Made by a program: the position numbers and the translations under genes. Of a stretch of DNA of 64,000 bases, positions 20,297 through 31,526 are shown in pieces; position 1 is the first letter of the stretch, and each line of letters opens with the position of its first letter. The notes beneath the pieces are model-generated. The model did no database searches, was not told the DNA's origin, and worked only from the letters and a program-made list of their open reading frames with translations. Origin of the DNA: Notamacropus eugenii (lineage: Eukaryota; Chordata; Mammalia; Diprotodontia; Macropodidae); the NCBI RefSeq assembly GCF_028372415.1, contig NC_092872.1, positions 514,724,224-514,788,223 on the forward strand. Direction: 5' to 3'.

Positions 20297-21029
20297 AGGG
20301 AAAGTGGGTTTAAGGTTAAGTGCATATAGCAAAGGGAGAACTGTTAGAAAGGATTTTTCCCCTTCATGGGAAACTCAGAAAGTCCCTCATAGACATAGTG
20401 TACCTTTTCTGCTAGGTTTCCCGTAGTTTTGAAGTTGCTTTTTCTCAGTGTGTCTAGTTTGTCCACAACTTCCAATGCAGACAACTATTCTTACAATTAG
20501 GAAATTGCTGGGAAATCCAAAATATTTTGACACTGAGAAGTTCACAAAGACCATTCTCTGATTAAGGAGTAAGGGGGAAGGGATGTAGACCAAGGTCAAG
20601 ATTGAGGCTGAGATTCTCCTTACCCTCCAAGCAATTTCTCCTCAGGAGCTTGGCTGGAATGGTTCCAGGGACTAAACTTCCAGACTACAGAATCCTCTAG
20701 GCCCCAAATTAGTTTCTTATTTTATGCAAAATGTTTGTTATTTTATGCAAAATCCCCCCCAAGCCTACTCAACTAATTCAAATATGCTTACTATATGCAG
20801 TCTCTCTAGTTTATCTGATGACTTCAAGGACTTTCAAATTTATCAAGAATTTTTCACATTTAGTGTGAAGTCTTGGGTTGATTTATTGATTTTGTGTTTA
20901 GGTTTAGTTCACACCTAATTCACACTTCTGGTTGATTGATTGTTCTCACCTGACAAAAGTATTAGGGAGCCACCTTGTCACTTACTTTAAGTGGGATAGA
21001 TTGTCTCAATTGACCTTCACCTTTACAAT
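20297..21029. other. Repeat-free single-copy block
   Basis: About 730 bp with no recognised transposon. It contains two copies of the 16-mer ttattttatgcaaaat, at 20,717-20,732 and 20,738-20,753. No exon is evident. Confidence 0.45.
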
Positions 21030-21235
21030 AAGATCCCATATTCAGATCTGGAAGGGACCTTAAAGGTTATTTAGTCTGACTCCTATATTGTTTACAAATG
21101 AGGAAACTTTCTGAGACTCAGGGAGGTTTAACTGACTTCTCCGAGATCACACAAGTAAGTGATAAAGTGAGTATTTGAACCCAGGTCTTCTAATTCCAAA
21201 TCTAAGGCTCTTTCTACTGAACTATACTATATATC
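21030..21235 (-). mobile_element. MIR3-like CORE-SINE
   Basis: Antisense order: cagatctggaagggacctta, caaatgaggaaactttctga, gagatcacacaagtaagtga and aacccaggtcttctaattcc. It is near complete. The following 21,236-21,365 segment may be an old L2 piece (caatgaggtgaagtgtttgg) but is uncertain. Confidence 0.75.
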
Positions 21236-21369
21236 TGACCCAATACGGCAGTTCCTATGCTCTTATATTCCTATATTCCAATGAGGTGAAGTGTTTGGAG
21301 AGTAAAAATAAGTTGTAGGGGAAGGGAATCAGTAAAGACTTCATGTAGAGAGTAGTGTTGAAGCAAAGG

Positions 21370-22162
21370 AAGATATTTCATAGCCATCAGATTTGGCTGA
21401 AATGACAAAAAGGAGAAGTGAGAAATGCTGGAGGGGCTGTGGAAAAATAGGTACTAATGCAGTTATTGGTAGAGCATGAATAGCCCAACCATTCTGGAAA
21501 GCAATAACCCTTTGACTTATCAATACTGATAATAGGCCTATCCCCTAAAGAGATTTCTTTTTAAAAAAGGAAAAGGATATAAGTGTACAAAAATATTTAA
21601 AGCAGCTCTGTTCATGATGGTAAAGAATTGGAAAGTGAGGGAGTAGTCATCAATTGAGGAATGATTGACCAAGTTATGTTATATAAATGGAATGGAATAC
21701 TATTGTGCTATAGGGAAAGATGAATGATGTAGTTTCAGAAAAAGCCTGAGAAGATTTATATGAACTGTTGCAAAGTGAAGCAAGCAGACCCAGGAAAACA
21801 ATTTATATAATTACAGCAATATTGTGAAAATTGTCACCTTTGAAAGAAACTGATCAACCCAAAGACGAAACACAATTACCAAAGAACTCACAATGAAACG
21901 TCCGTATCCAGCTCTAGAGAGAGAACTAACAGACTCAGAGTATAGATGGAAGCATATTTTATTTTATTTTGTTGGAGGAGGGATACATGGCTAATGCAGG
22001 AATTTGTCCTCCATGACAGTATGTATTTGTAATGGATTTTGTTTTTCTTATCTTCTCAGTGGGTAGGAGAGGGAGAAGGCACACAGAGATAGAATTCAGA
22101 GCTGAAAACAAGATAAACCTGAGTTATAAGCAAACAAATAAATAAATAGTAGAAATTCAACA
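21370..22162 (+). mobile_element. L1, 5'-truncated
   Basis: End of ORF2 and 3' UTR: gagaaatgctggaggggctg, caaccattctggaaagcaat, aatggaatactattgtgcta, then gagagaactaacagactcag and an aataaat-rich tail. It is more diverged than the 2.1-3.05 kb copy. Confidence 0.88.
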
Positions 22163-22259
22163 GATCAAAAAGAAAGAAGAATATTCCAAGCACAGGGAAG
22201 AGTATATGATACCTTATAGGCTCATATTTATACCTTATATTGATTTACAGTGATTGTAC

Positions 22260-22485
22260 TTTTTACTGAAGTGATTCAAAGTTTGCAAAACATTTGATCT
22301 ACATCACCTCATTTGATTACCTAAACAATCCCTGAAACAGCGCCATTATTAACCTCCTTTTTACAGATGAGGGAATAGAGACTCAGAGGGACTGAGTGAC
22401 TTGATCAGGGTTACACAGCTACCGAGTAGCTGAAGCAATATTTGATTGCAGATTTTCTTCTATTTCTGACATTCTATCCATTGTG
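22260..22485 (-). mobile_element. MIR CORE-SINE
   Basis: Antisense MIR: ttgcaaaacatttgatctac, tcctttttacagatgaggga, gggttacacagctaccgagt, then tctgacattctatccattg at the head. Confidence 0.75.
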
Positions 22486-22487
22486 AC

Positions 22488-22680
22488 AGGTGGCATGGTA
22501 CATAGAGTGCTGGGCCTAGAATCAGGAAGACCTGAATTCAAATCTGACTTTAGACATTGGAAGGAAGGAAAAAAGGAAGAAAGGAAGGAAAGGAAGGAAG
22601 GAAGGGAGAGAGGAAGGGAGGAAGAAAGAATTTATTAAGCACTTACTGTGTGCTTAAGCACTGCGTGCTGTGAGAGGTAT
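22488..22680 (+). mobile_element. SINE head, (GGAA)n tract and L2 end fragment
   Basis: A tRNA-like SINE head (tagagtgctgggcctagaat, gaattcaaatctgac) is cut off at 22,558 by a GGAA/GAAA purine repeat (22,559-22,630). A minus-strand L2 end follows (tttattaagcacttactgtg). The repeat probably arose at the junction. 22,681-22,925 shows nothing clear. Confidence 0.7.
22559..22630. repeat. (GGAA)n purine tract
   Basis: 72 bases with no pyrimidine on the + strand, built from GGAA, GAAA and GGGA units. Tandem GGAA is also the core of ETS-factor sites. Confidence 0.95.
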
Positions 22681-22927
22681 GATGTACTGGGCTTACACAG
22701 CTAATTAATGGCAGAACTGAGAAGGAAAAGGTTCCAATAAGGTCTAAACCAGACAGATCAAGAAACTAGTGGAAGTACTTAAAATTCAGTAGAAGTATTG
22801 GGGGGGAAAAGGGGGGAGTTGTATGAGAGCATAAAATTCTTGACTATGAGGCCTAGCTTTGCCACTAACTCTGTGGGCATATTGGAAAGTCACTTCAGAT
22901 GATTATAGAATTCATAGTAGAAAGGAA

Positions 22928-23192
22928 ACTTTTTTGTTGATCAGTTATTTCAGTCGTATCCAACTCTTCATGACCCCATTTGGGGTTTTCTTGGCAAAGA
23001 TACTGGAGTGGTTTGTCATTTCCTTCTCTGGCTCATTTTACAGATGAGGAAACTGGTGCAAACAAGTCAAAAATGACTTGCCCAGGGGTCACACGGATAA
23101 TACATGTCTGAGGCTGGATTTGAGCTCAGGAAGATGAGTCTTTTTGACTTTAGACCTGGCACTCTATCCACTGCACCTCCTAGCTGCCCAAA
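22928..23192 (-). mobile_element. Composite tRNA-CORE SINE with RTE-type tail
   Basis: A full-length antisense copy: tail complement (ttgatcagttatttcagtcg, tcatgaccccatttggggtt), CORE (gatgaggaaactggtgcaaa) and tRNA-like head (tctatccactgcacctccta). Same family as 7,690-7,922. Confidence 0.9.
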
Positions 23193-23259
23193 GGTGTACA
23201 GAATGCAACAAAACATAGTTTTCATCAAACTTTGGCTCAAACACTTCTATACAAGGGTT

Positions 23260-23835
23260 TTTTTTCTGATTTCCCCCACCTTCAGTATCTCACTGCACTC
23301 TTCACCCTCAAATAACTTTCATATATTTTGTATATACTTATATGTGTTAAGCCTTCTCCCCATTAGAATGTAAGCTTCTTTTTTAAAAAATTAATTTATT
23401 TGTTTTGTTTTCAACAATCACTTCCATAAGTTTTAAATTTTCTCTCCCTTTCTCCCCCTTCCTTCTCCAAGATGGCATGCAATCTTATATGGGTTCTACA
23501 CATGCATTCTTATTAAACGCATCAGTCAGGTTGCATAGAAGAATTAAAATGAATGGGAAAAACCATGAGAGAAATCAAACCAAACCAAAACAAAACATAA
23601 CAAAAGAGAAGATAGTCTCCTTCATTTCGCATTCTGATTTCATAGTTCTTTCTCTGGATATGAATGGCATTTTGAATCAAGAGTCCTCTGAGAATGTTTT
23701 AGGTCCTTGCATTGCTGTGAAGGGTTAAGTCTATCAGAAAGAGTCTGGAGTGTAAGCTTCTTGAGGGAATAGTAAATTTCACTTGTGTTTGTAACTTCAA
23801 TGCCTGATATATAATATGTGGTTTATAAGTTAACC
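23260..23835 (+). mobile_element. L2-clade 3' end split by an antisense L1
   Basis: The left part ends ttagaatgtaagcttctt at 23,380. The right part resumes tgtaagcttcttgagggaat at 23,751, the usual L2 wording. The repeated tgtaagcttctt is the target duplication of the L1 in between. Confidence 0.8.
23381..23750 (-). mobile_element. L1 3' UTR, 5' truncated, with 12-bp TSD
   Basis: Antisense L1 3' end: oligo-T start, cacttccataagttttaaat, ccaagatggcatgcaatctt, then ggtccttgcattgctgtgaa. It is flanked by perfect tgtaagcttctt duplications at 23,369-23,380 and 23,751-23,762. Confidence 0.92.
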
Positions 23836-23864
23836 AACTAATGACAAACACTAATTAAGAGCTG

Positions 23865-24195
23865 AGTGCCAGATACTGTGCTAAACTCTGGTGATGCAAA
23901 AGAGAAAACTGGTCTAGTGTTGACTGATTGATCTGTAAAATGGGGCTAATAAGAAGTTAATGTATATAAAATACTTTGCAACTTTTAAAGTGCTATACAA
24001 ATGCCAATTATTTTTATTGTTAATACTTGTACAAACTACTTCACACCATTTCAGAATAAGATAGTAAATGTAAAGTGCTTTGTAAAGTGGTAGAAATTCA
24101 ACAACTTTGTTACTAGGGGCAATACTATTTGTTGGCCATCTCTGTATTGCCTCACTATAATGATAAAATCACAGGTCTAGTTAAAAAAAAAAAGA
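23865..24195 (+). mobile_element. Old L2/MIR pieces and SINE 3' end with A-tail
   Basis: A short antisense L2 piece (gagtgccagatactgtgcta, 23,865-23,910), a MIR 3' end (+; tgtaaaatggggctaataag, 23,930-24,030), then the 3' end of the second SINE type (ttgttggccatctctgtatt, aaatcacaggtctag) with an A-run to 24,193. Confidence 0.6.
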
Positions 24196-24525
24196 ATGTA
24201 CTAGTTACAAGAGAATAAGATGCTGAAAGAATGAACCATAGGACAGTGAAGGGAGTTTTTAAAAATTTAAATATGTATTTGTTTAAATATAAGGCAGATC
24301 AGTTTTGACAAGGAGGGAGGATTGGAGAACATCAAACAAGTGAGCAAAGACCAGATCAAGGCCAAGTGCCAGAAGACTCTTGGGCACTGGTCATTAAAAG
24401 GAGGTGAGAAAGTAGAGGTAGAAGGAGGGTTGAAGAAAAAAATTAGCCTATTTCATAGTGCCAAAGAAGCAATGTTGAATGAATTGTACCTGTTTTCCAG
24501 GAGCTTATTGTATAATTAATAGTTA
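24196..24525. other. Stretch without recognised repeat
   Basis: AT-rich sequence with an open stretch at 24,322-24,519 that matches nothing I know. No splice-site logic was found. Confidence 0.35.
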
Positions 24526-24527
24526 TG

Positions 24528-24770
24528 CATGTAGGTAGTACCTAGATAGAGTATTGAACTGGGAGTCAGGACCTCCTTAATTCAAATCAGATCTCAGACA
24601 CTTACTAGCTGTGTGACCCTGGGCAAGTCACTGAACCTCTGTTTGCCTCGGTTTCCTCATTTATAAAATGAGGGTAATAATAGTACCTACTTGCCAGATT
24701 TGTTTTGAGGATAAAATGATATAATATTTGCAAAGCGCTATATAAATGGTAACTATTATTATTATTAGGC
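24528..24770 (+). mobile_element. Full-length marsupial CORE-SINE
   Basis: Well preserved: gtattgaactgggagtcagg, agctgtgtgaccctgggcaa, tgcctcggtttcctcattta, gcaaagcgctatataaatgg and a terminal (ATT)n. One of the youngest-looking MIR-like copies. Confidence 0.9.
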
Positions 24771-24797
24771 CAAGAATAAATGATGTTTTCCTTGGCA

Positions 24798-24982
24798 TAC
24801 TAGAAGCAGTACTAGACTAAAAGTCAAAAGATCTGATTTCTTGTCATGTCTCTGTAGCCAACTAGCTGTGTGAACTTGGACAAATCATTTCCATTCTTTT
24901 AGCCTCAGTTTTCTCATGTGTAGAATGTGAGGGTTGACCTACAGAATCTCTAAGTCCTTTCCTGACATTCTATGATCCTAGC
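24798..24982 (+). mobile_element. MIR/THER1-type SINE
   Basis: Order: gcagtactagactaaaagtc, actagctgtgtgaacttgga, tagcctcagttttctcatgt and a tail gacattctatgatcctag. Only a short gap separates it from the preceding SINE. Confidence 0.8.
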
Positions 24983-25690
24983 AGTTCATCCCTAGTACAA
25001 AGTATAAGCCCCTTAATTCTCCCAGGATATCAGAGGACCCAGTGAGGAAAATGTAACATGTAACAGGAAAATGATACATTTAAGTAAATTTTTATTGTCA
25101 GCTTTTGGTTTTCTGTCACCCACACTTTCTAATCTGACCTTCTGTTCTCCTGCTACTAGAGAGTAATCCATTATGTCAAAGAAGAAAAAAGAAGGAAAAA
25201 AATGTTGAGTAAAACTAGCCAACACATCAAGAAAGTCTGAAAATATCTGTAGATAGACCTTTATTTCTTGTGGTCATTCAAATGATTTTACAGTTTCCCA
25301 GAACAATGTAGCCTGCCGTCTTCTTGTTCAGTCCTGGGCCCAGCTTATTCCCTGTAGTATCTATGAGAGTCATTACTTGAACCCCTAAGTACAGCTGTCA
25401 AGCTTTCATTGACTCCTACTATGTTAATGAGGGATTCTTCAACAGCATCACCCTGAGATATGTCTCCCTTGGCCCTCGTTCAGTCTCCCATGGGAATCAG
25501 CACATAACATTGTGGTGACCCTATTTTCTGAGCCAAATATTAGGAAATATGGTCAAACAAAAGACATTCCTTTTGCAAAGTCTTATTAAATGTGTATTAT
25601 TTTCATAATGTAGGAAAAAGAATAGAAAAGCACTGGCTGGGAAGATTCCAAATAGTTTCAGATTTAGTCTTATTATTTCGTACCTTTAAG
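24983..25690. other. Repeat-free block
   Basis: About 700 bp of unassigned sequence. It includes a C/T-rich part near 25,390-25,500 but no exon or repeat I can name. Confidence 0.4.
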
Positions 25691-25692
25691 AG

Positions 25693-25852
25693 ACACCCAG
25701 GACATGGTAGAGGGAGCGTCAGACTTGAAATCAGACTATGCAACCCTGGAAGTTACTTAATCCCTACCTTCCTCAGTTCCTCATCTATAAAATGAGGGGA
25801 TTTGACTAGATAGACTAAGCCTTCCAGCTCAAAATCTCTGGTACTATATTTG
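25693..25852 (+). mobile_element. MIR/THER1-type SINE
   Basis: Reads gacatggtagagggagcgtc, tacttaatccctaccttcct, cctcatctataaaatgaggg and a tail ttccagctcaaaatctctgg. Confidence 0.65.
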
Positions 25853-26905
25853 TGTAACAATAGGCACAAAGGGACCCTAAGTTTTCCCCATCTCCAAACT
25901 CATGGACTGGGATTAAATGATCACTGAGTCCTAACATTTGATCTGGGTTACAGAATCTTCATCGGCATTTCTGACAACATAAGAAAGATGAGACTTTTAC
26001 TTTATTTGGGTGTCTGACAGATTTTCTGGCTTGGAATACCAAAGGCGAGAGGATCTTGAACTGAGATTTTGGAGTTTTGGAGTAATGTAGTTGCTTTATT
26101 GCTTCCTCAGAGATCAAAATTCATAAGCTTTCCTCTGAAAATATGAGGTTGCATATCATGCTACATTTTAACAAATCTGTTTTTGTGCTATAATTCCTAC
26201 CTCCAAGTTTCCTAACAGGTCAAATAACCCTTGGATTTCATTTAAGGTTTCCATTATTCTCTTTTGAAAGGAGCAAACCAGCTTTTATTTGAACAGCTTT
26301 GGCGATTCCAAAGGAAAAATTGGGCATTATAGGAAACACAAAAGATTCGCTTTCCATGCATTAGCTTTTCAATTCCTTTCTTAATGTGGAGTTGGACAGG
26401 ATACCATAGACAAGAAAACAAGATCATTCTGTGTCTATAGCAGGATGTCAATATTGACAGAAATAAATGGAATTTCACAATAGATCTTTGCAAAGATAAA
26501 GCCTGTGGCATTCAAGTCCAGCTAAATTTTACATCATTCCCTGTGCTTGGCCAGAAGTATCCCTGCTCCAAACTGTGTTTTGTTTTCTAAGGTCAGCATG
26601 AAGCATGGAACAGGAAAGAAATATAAGGACTTGGTTTTCTTAGAATCTCATCCCCAAAGGGGGGGAGTGGATTAGTGATTTAAATCACAGTAGGTAGCTG
26701 GCTCCCCTTCATCTTGGATACTTAGGCTGCTGAATTGATGCACAGGCATAAAGACATAAGGTTTGATTCTTGCAGCTCTTAGATCTGTTGGCAGCTGCAT
26801 ATCAAAAACTATGGCCTGGAACTGGGCTTTCATTATATGAAAGAGCCGTCAAGAAAAAAAGAATGAAGAAAGTAGAAATTGTTTCTATGTAGCATGATAG
26901 GATCA
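25853..26905. other. Repeat-free block of about 1 kb
   Basis: No transposon is recognisable. An 85-codon frame on the minus strand (26,254-26,511) matches no family I know. The block may be unique and possibly conserved; this cannot be settled here. Confidence 0.4.
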
Positions 26906-26909
26906 AAGA

Positions 26910-27205
26910 ATGATTGAGATCTGGAAAGGGAGCTTAGGGGTCATGTTGCCTAGCCCTTACAGATAAAGAAAATGGGGAAAGCTAAGTGACATACTGTGAC
27001 TCACCCAGATAATAATAGCTGGTATATCTTGGGCCAGAGTTTTTCCATTATGCTTTTAGATGTCGTTTGATCTAGACCCCTTATTTACAAATAAGAAAAC
27101 TGAGGCTCAGTGAGGGGAAGAAATCCATGGTCACCATGGACACCATGGTAACAAGACCAGGATTTGAAACTAGATCCTCTGACTCTAAGTGTTATAGTTT
27201 CCCTC
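26910..27205 (-). mobile_element. Two adjacent MIR-type fragments
   Basis: A MIR3-like piece (26,910-27,010; gagatctggaaagggagctt, agataaagaaaatggggaaa) is followed by a MIR piece (27,040-27,205; aataagaaaactgaggctca, caggatttgaaactagatcc). Within the second, ccatgg occurs three times at 27,125-27,150, giving an odd-centred inverted repeat catggt-c-accatg. Confidence 0.6.
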
Positions 27206-28045
27206 CCCACTGCTCCTGTTTTGCCATTTTGGAAGCCATGTTAACATATTATGCTCTTATTTTCTGAATCAACCCAGAGATGTTTCAAAGTATAACCACC
27301 ATTCCTATCCCACAACAGAAGCATAATATCATTTTTCAGAGTGCCTTACATTGCCAATTGTATGGCCCTAATCACAATGGGGCATCTTTGCGATATTTCC
27401 CATTTGGAGATATAATCCCTCAGGTTTTTCTATGAGGCCTCTTCCTCTCTAGTTACTGACATTTTTGTGTAATTATTGTTGGGACTTTGTCTATCTAGGA
27501 TTCATACATAGATGCATGCCTCCAAGCAAAAATTGCAAAGGGAAATCCTATTAGCCTACATGACCCAGAAGTCCTCAAACTATATGCTTTTCAGACACTT
27601 GAGACTGCATAGCAGAATCTATACTTGTGCTTTAACTCCTGAAAACATTTATAAGTCTACATCTGTCACAAATTCCCACCAAACATGTGTCACAAAACCA
27701 CCTAACCCCAATGAATATGCTCTACAAATTAACTGTGATGAGTTCTGCATGAAGAGATATGTTCCAGAAGCTTATCCATCAAGACATTTTTATCAGTAAG
27801 GCTGACCTTTCCTTCACAGACACACATGTGCTAGGCAGCAGCCTCCCAGTCATTCACCTGGACTTGCAGACCAATGAAAGCAGGGAAGAAAGAATGGAAG
27901 AAAGCCCTGGGCAGAAATGCTTCTTTTCTCCCACTTACTTTTGTCAATTACATGCATACATACACATAGATAAGATAACATATAAGATAGGTTTATGTCA
28001 GAGATATTTGATTTGCATAGATTTTTTTAAAATTTGAGTTTTTCT
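27206..28045. other. Repeat-free block with overlapping short ORFs
   Basis: About 840 bp without a recognised repeat. Two overlapping open frames on the + strand (27,512-27,799 and 27,759-28,037; 95 and 92 codons) match nothing I know. They lack convincing start context or splice sites. Confidence 0.4.
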
Positions 28046-28049
28046 TATT

Positions 28050-28190
28050 CCAATTGTATTAACTCTCATGCAAAAAAATGTTTTTTGTAATTTTATTTAA
28101 TTGGAATTGTGTATTTCAACTTTTATCCTTTTTGGGTTACAAATTTTCCCCCCATCCAGAGTTGTAAATGATACCTCTTTCCACTAGTGT
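28050..28190 (-). mobile_element. L1 ORF2 fragment
   Basis: Weak match to antisense L1 ORF2: ttgtaattttatttaattgg, then tttgggttacaaattttccc. A second antisense piece at 28,660-28,930 is upstream in the same element. The 28,191-28,659 block between them, with no identified family, may be a later insertion. Confidence 0.5.
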
Positions 28191-28659
28191 GACAAAAGAC
28201 TAGCATTTTTGACATAACTTTCTTCCTCCCACCCACATGAGGAGGCTTACCTAAAAAAAAAGGACAAATCTGTATACCCCTTTCCCAGGGACCTGATTGG
28301 TCTTAGCTTCCCTGACCAAGCTTCCTGATCATCTACAGGCATTAAAAGGTTCAGTCACATGGAGTTGGGGCCCCTAAAACTTGGTGGGGACCTAAGGGAC
28401 ATGTCACTTCATGATCTACTGACATGCATTCCAACTGGAGAAAACAGGAGTGGGCGAGGGAGAAATAACATCCAGAGAAGTTAAGTGGCACCGTATTCTT
28501 GCATTTTCTTATTGCAATAGGGCAAAATACATCTTTTTGTTAAATGTTCAAGGACTTGTAAGTGCTTCATTTCATCTGAACATGGAATCTGGGTGCTAGG
28601 ATAGGAGTCTCATCAACAACTTCTAATTTTTTAAATCATATGACCTTTTTGATCATCTA

Positions 28660-28930
28660 TCAATTTGAAAACTTATTGTGGAATATGGTATAAGACACTG
28701 TGCTAAACCTAATTCCTACCGAAGTGCTAATTCTCTAGCAGTTCTTGTCAACTACAGAGTCCTTCCTCTGCTAGTTTATGGTCATGGGTTTATCAGACAC
28801 TGGGCTATTCTCTTTGATTCTTTCTGTATCTTGTTTATCTAGTCTGTTCCACTGATCCACTTTTCCAATTTTTTTATCCAGGACCAAAAAATTTTTATGG
28901 CTTTAGTGTAGCATATTGAACACAGTGCTA
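28660..28930 (-). mobile_element. L1 ORF2 fragment
   Basis: Antisense L1 wording: gtttatcagacactgggcta, tctagtctgttccactgatc, ccaggaccaaaaaattttta and tggctttagtgtagcatat. It likely belongs with 28,050-28,190. Confidence 0.6.
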
Positions 28931-29340
28931 AGGTGGTGGCATGAAATGATGAGTCAAATCCCCACATATATCTTTGAACTACCATCTAGAACATAGAGAG
29001 ATAGGAACAGAGGAATTGAGGCACATACCCCTCTCTTCTTTGGCTCTCCACTTTTAAAAGTGTATCTCCTGAAGGACAGTAGATAACAGCCACCAGGGTC
29101 TGAAACCTGAATGAAGCTCTTAGGGAGAATGATGGTGGTAGAGACAAAGTCTGGAAGTGACACTGAATATGGTGATTCCCCTCCAGGACCATTAATGAAA
29201 CTGTATGAGAGAAGCTATGACCAATATTGGAAAACACATCCAAGCAGAGATGTAGCATTATCTTTGTTAACAAAGAATCAAGTTTTGGCTTTGCACAAGA
29301 AAATAATTCATAGATCTATTGAAAAGTGGAATAGGTGTGA
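28931..29340. other. Stretch without recognised repeat
   Basis: Overlapping short frames on both strands, none recognisable. It ends exactly at the L1 5' end. Confidence 0.35.
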
Positions 29341-30270
29341 GCAGAATCAAGATGGCAGATTAGAGGCACCAATCAGCTAAATTCTTCCAATATTCCCATC
29401 CAAAGAACTTTAAAATAATGCCTCAAATCAAATCTTAGAGCAGCAGAGCCAACAAAAGGTCAAGGTAAGACATTTTTCCAGCCTAAGACAACTTAGAAAG
29501 TTGGAAGAGACGTCTGTGAGACCAAAGCCCACATGGTGACAACATCAAGGGTAGACCCTGGAGGTGGTAGCTACAGCAGCTGTCGCAGCAGCAGCTTCCA
29601 CGATGCTCAGCCCAGAGACTGTAAAGGGACTGGACAACTGATCAGGAAGAGATTTCAGGAGACCCTCTTCTGGCACTGGGTGTAGCTGGTACTGATTAGC
29701 AGCTCTACTGCCCATACACAGTTCAGGTAACAGTTTCCAGGTGAAAAGGAATGCCTGTGGTCAGTCACAAGTGAACAGGAGCCCTGGTCACAGTTATAGG
29801 GCCAGGAGGAGCACTAGAACTTGTAGATGCAGATAAGCGGGGCCCCTTTCTGGATAAAAAGCATAAAGCCGATCAGTAGAGCAGTGACCACGCTTCTCTC
29901 AGATCACACCACCTTGGAAGCTTTGAAAACTTGCAGATCCCTAGAACTAGCTCTGAAAATAGCAGCATGAAAAAGTCTGAAGCTCAAGGCACTGTTTCCC
30001 CACCCCTAGGTGAGAAAATCCCAACTTTAACATAGAATCCAAAGACAAGAAATAGGTTGGGAAAAAACGAATAAACAATAAAAAAAGAACTTGTCCATAA
30101 AAAGCTACTTTGGTGGCAGGGAAGACCAACACAGATTTTCAAAAGAAGATGAAACAGCTACCAAAAAAAGCTTCAAAGAAGAATGCTTACTGGACCAAAA
30201 CCCAACAAGAATTCCTAGGAGTGTTAAACAAAGAGATGAGTAATAAAAGAAAAATCAGAAGTGGTTAGGA
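29341..30270 (+). mobile_element. L1 5' end: 5' UTR and start of ORF1
   Basis: It starts at gcagaatcaagatggcagat and continues with the 5' UTR blocks ccaaagaactttaaaataat, gagcagcagagccaacaaaa and gcctaagacaacttagaaag. Near 30,120-30,260 an ORF1-like Lys-rich stretch begins (gaagaccaacacagattttc, attcctaggagtgttaaaca). The rest of the element is missing. It is homologous to the starts at 9,057 and 53,925. Confidence 0.88.
29349..29356 (+). promoter_or_regulatory. YY1-type site at an L1 5' end
   Basis: AAGATGGC lies 9 bases into the L1 5' UTR. In human L1 a YY1 site with this core sits near the 5' end and sets the transcription start. The other L1 starts here carry decayed forms: aagatagt at 38,381, aaaatggc at 54,902 and aaggtggt near 53,943. 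Confidence 0.7.
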
Positions 30271-30495
30271 TATGAAAGCATAAATGATTGTAATCCATAC
30301 TTGTGAAGGGAATACTCATCTGTGAGCTTACAAAGCCATTAATGTATGTTTGTATATTTTATTTTTATTTTGTACAAACGTATTCTTGAGTTCTTTAGTG
30401 TAAATATTCCTATAGATCAAAGGTAAAAGAAGGAAATCATTTATTAGTGAAGTTTTCGATGGCCTCTTTTCAGATTTGGGAAAAATCTAGACAAG
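30271..30495. other. AT-rich stretch without recognised repeat
   Basis: Low-complexity AT-rich sequence (tatattttatttttattttg) with nothing assignable. Confidence 0.35.
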
Positions 30496-30497
30496 TA

Positions 30498-30678
30498 GGA
30501 TCACAGATTTGGAAGCAGATGGGACTTTTGGAAGATATCTGGTTCAACTTCTTTTTTTATTTTATTTTTTATGGATGAGGAAACTGAAGACCAGAGAAGT
30601 TGAGTCATTTGCCCAAAGTGACACTAAATAGGCTATGGCTATTGTTGAATTCCTGCTATTCTACTGAAATGCCTATTT
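30498..30678 (-). mobile_element. MIR3-like SINE with internal T-rich run
   Basis: Order: gatcacagatttggaagcag, a T-rich expansion near 30,553-30,570, gatgaggaaactgaagacca and tcatttgcccaaagtgacac. Confidence 0.7.
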
Positions 30679-30681
30679 TGA

Positions 30682-30770
30682 AATGTGTGTGTGTGTGTGT
30701 ACATATATATGTACATTATATATACATTTTATACACAATCATATGTGTGTGTGTGTGTGTGTATACACAT
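30682..30770. repeat. (TG)n-(TA)n-(TG)n microsatellite
   Basis: Two TG tracts of about 18-20 bases flank a TACAT/TATA tract. Alternating purine-pyrimidine throughout, which favours Z-DNA. Confidence 0.93.
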
Positions 30771-30876
30771 CTTATTCGGCTTTATGTGGTATGGAAGGAA
30801 GAGACCTGAACTTGAAGTCAAAGGCCTAGGCTCTAAATCCAGATTCTACCACTAACTAGCCATGTGACCACGGGTA

Positions 30877-31427
30877 AGTATATTAGCAAGCATCCTAGCA
30901 CATCCAGGATGGTTCTTTGATCTTCTTTATAAAGGAAAGACAGCTTCAAAGGAGTTAACAGTCCTTCTTTAATTAAACATATATGTCATTCACTAGTTCA
31001 GGGGAAAAGTTAACACCCTGAATGTGGAGAAAATACAAGCAGAGAAATTACCACAAAGATCAACAGACAGGTGTCCAACTGTCTTACAAAGTAATACAGC
31101 CACCTGCATACACCACTGGATAGGGGAGTGTCAACAACATCTGAGTAGTCTCAGGATCTTAAGGAACGGCTACTCAGAGTTCCAGCCAGAGAATCAGAAG
31201 ATCTTTCTTATAAGTGAAACCTTCAAAGCAAAATGCCAACCTCCCAGAATATATACCAAAGACTCTTCTCCTGATTGGCTCAGAGTCAGTAGGCACGAAA
31301 CCTATGTGACTCAGCACAGCTGTGAACCATCAGAGTTCAAAAGGAGGTCAATCCTTCAGATGTTTTCAATGAGGTTGGGAAACTAAACTCCAGAAAGAAA
31401 ACAACAAAAAATTCCACTTTGCTTAGG
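30877..31427. mobile_element. 550-bp insertion, candidate solo LTR
   Basis: The segment interrupts a SINE and has neither an A-tail nor LINE or SINE features. The flanking gtaagt on each side would be a 6-bp duplication, the size endogenous retroviruses make. On the minus strand one edge begins TGTAAGCC, but the other edge does not end in a clear CA. So the LTR identity is an inference. A 120-codon frame (31,024-31,386) matches nothing I know. Confidence 0.4.
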
Positions 31428-31500
31428 CTTACAGTAAGTCACTTATCTTCTCTCTATATATGCCTTAATTTCCTCAAGTATAAAATGAGAATAAAAATCT

Positions 31501-31526
31501 CCACCACCACCACCCCCCCCCCCCCC
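31501..31526. repeat. (CAC)n followed by C14
   Basis: Four CCA/CAC units run into 14 consecutive C. Homopolymers of this length are polymorphic and prone to sequencing error. Confidence 0.95.

Noticed and set aside
27512-28037. Two overlapping frames as a small host gene
   Set aside because: No domain, no splice signals and no conserved motif. The overlap in different frames is expected by chance.
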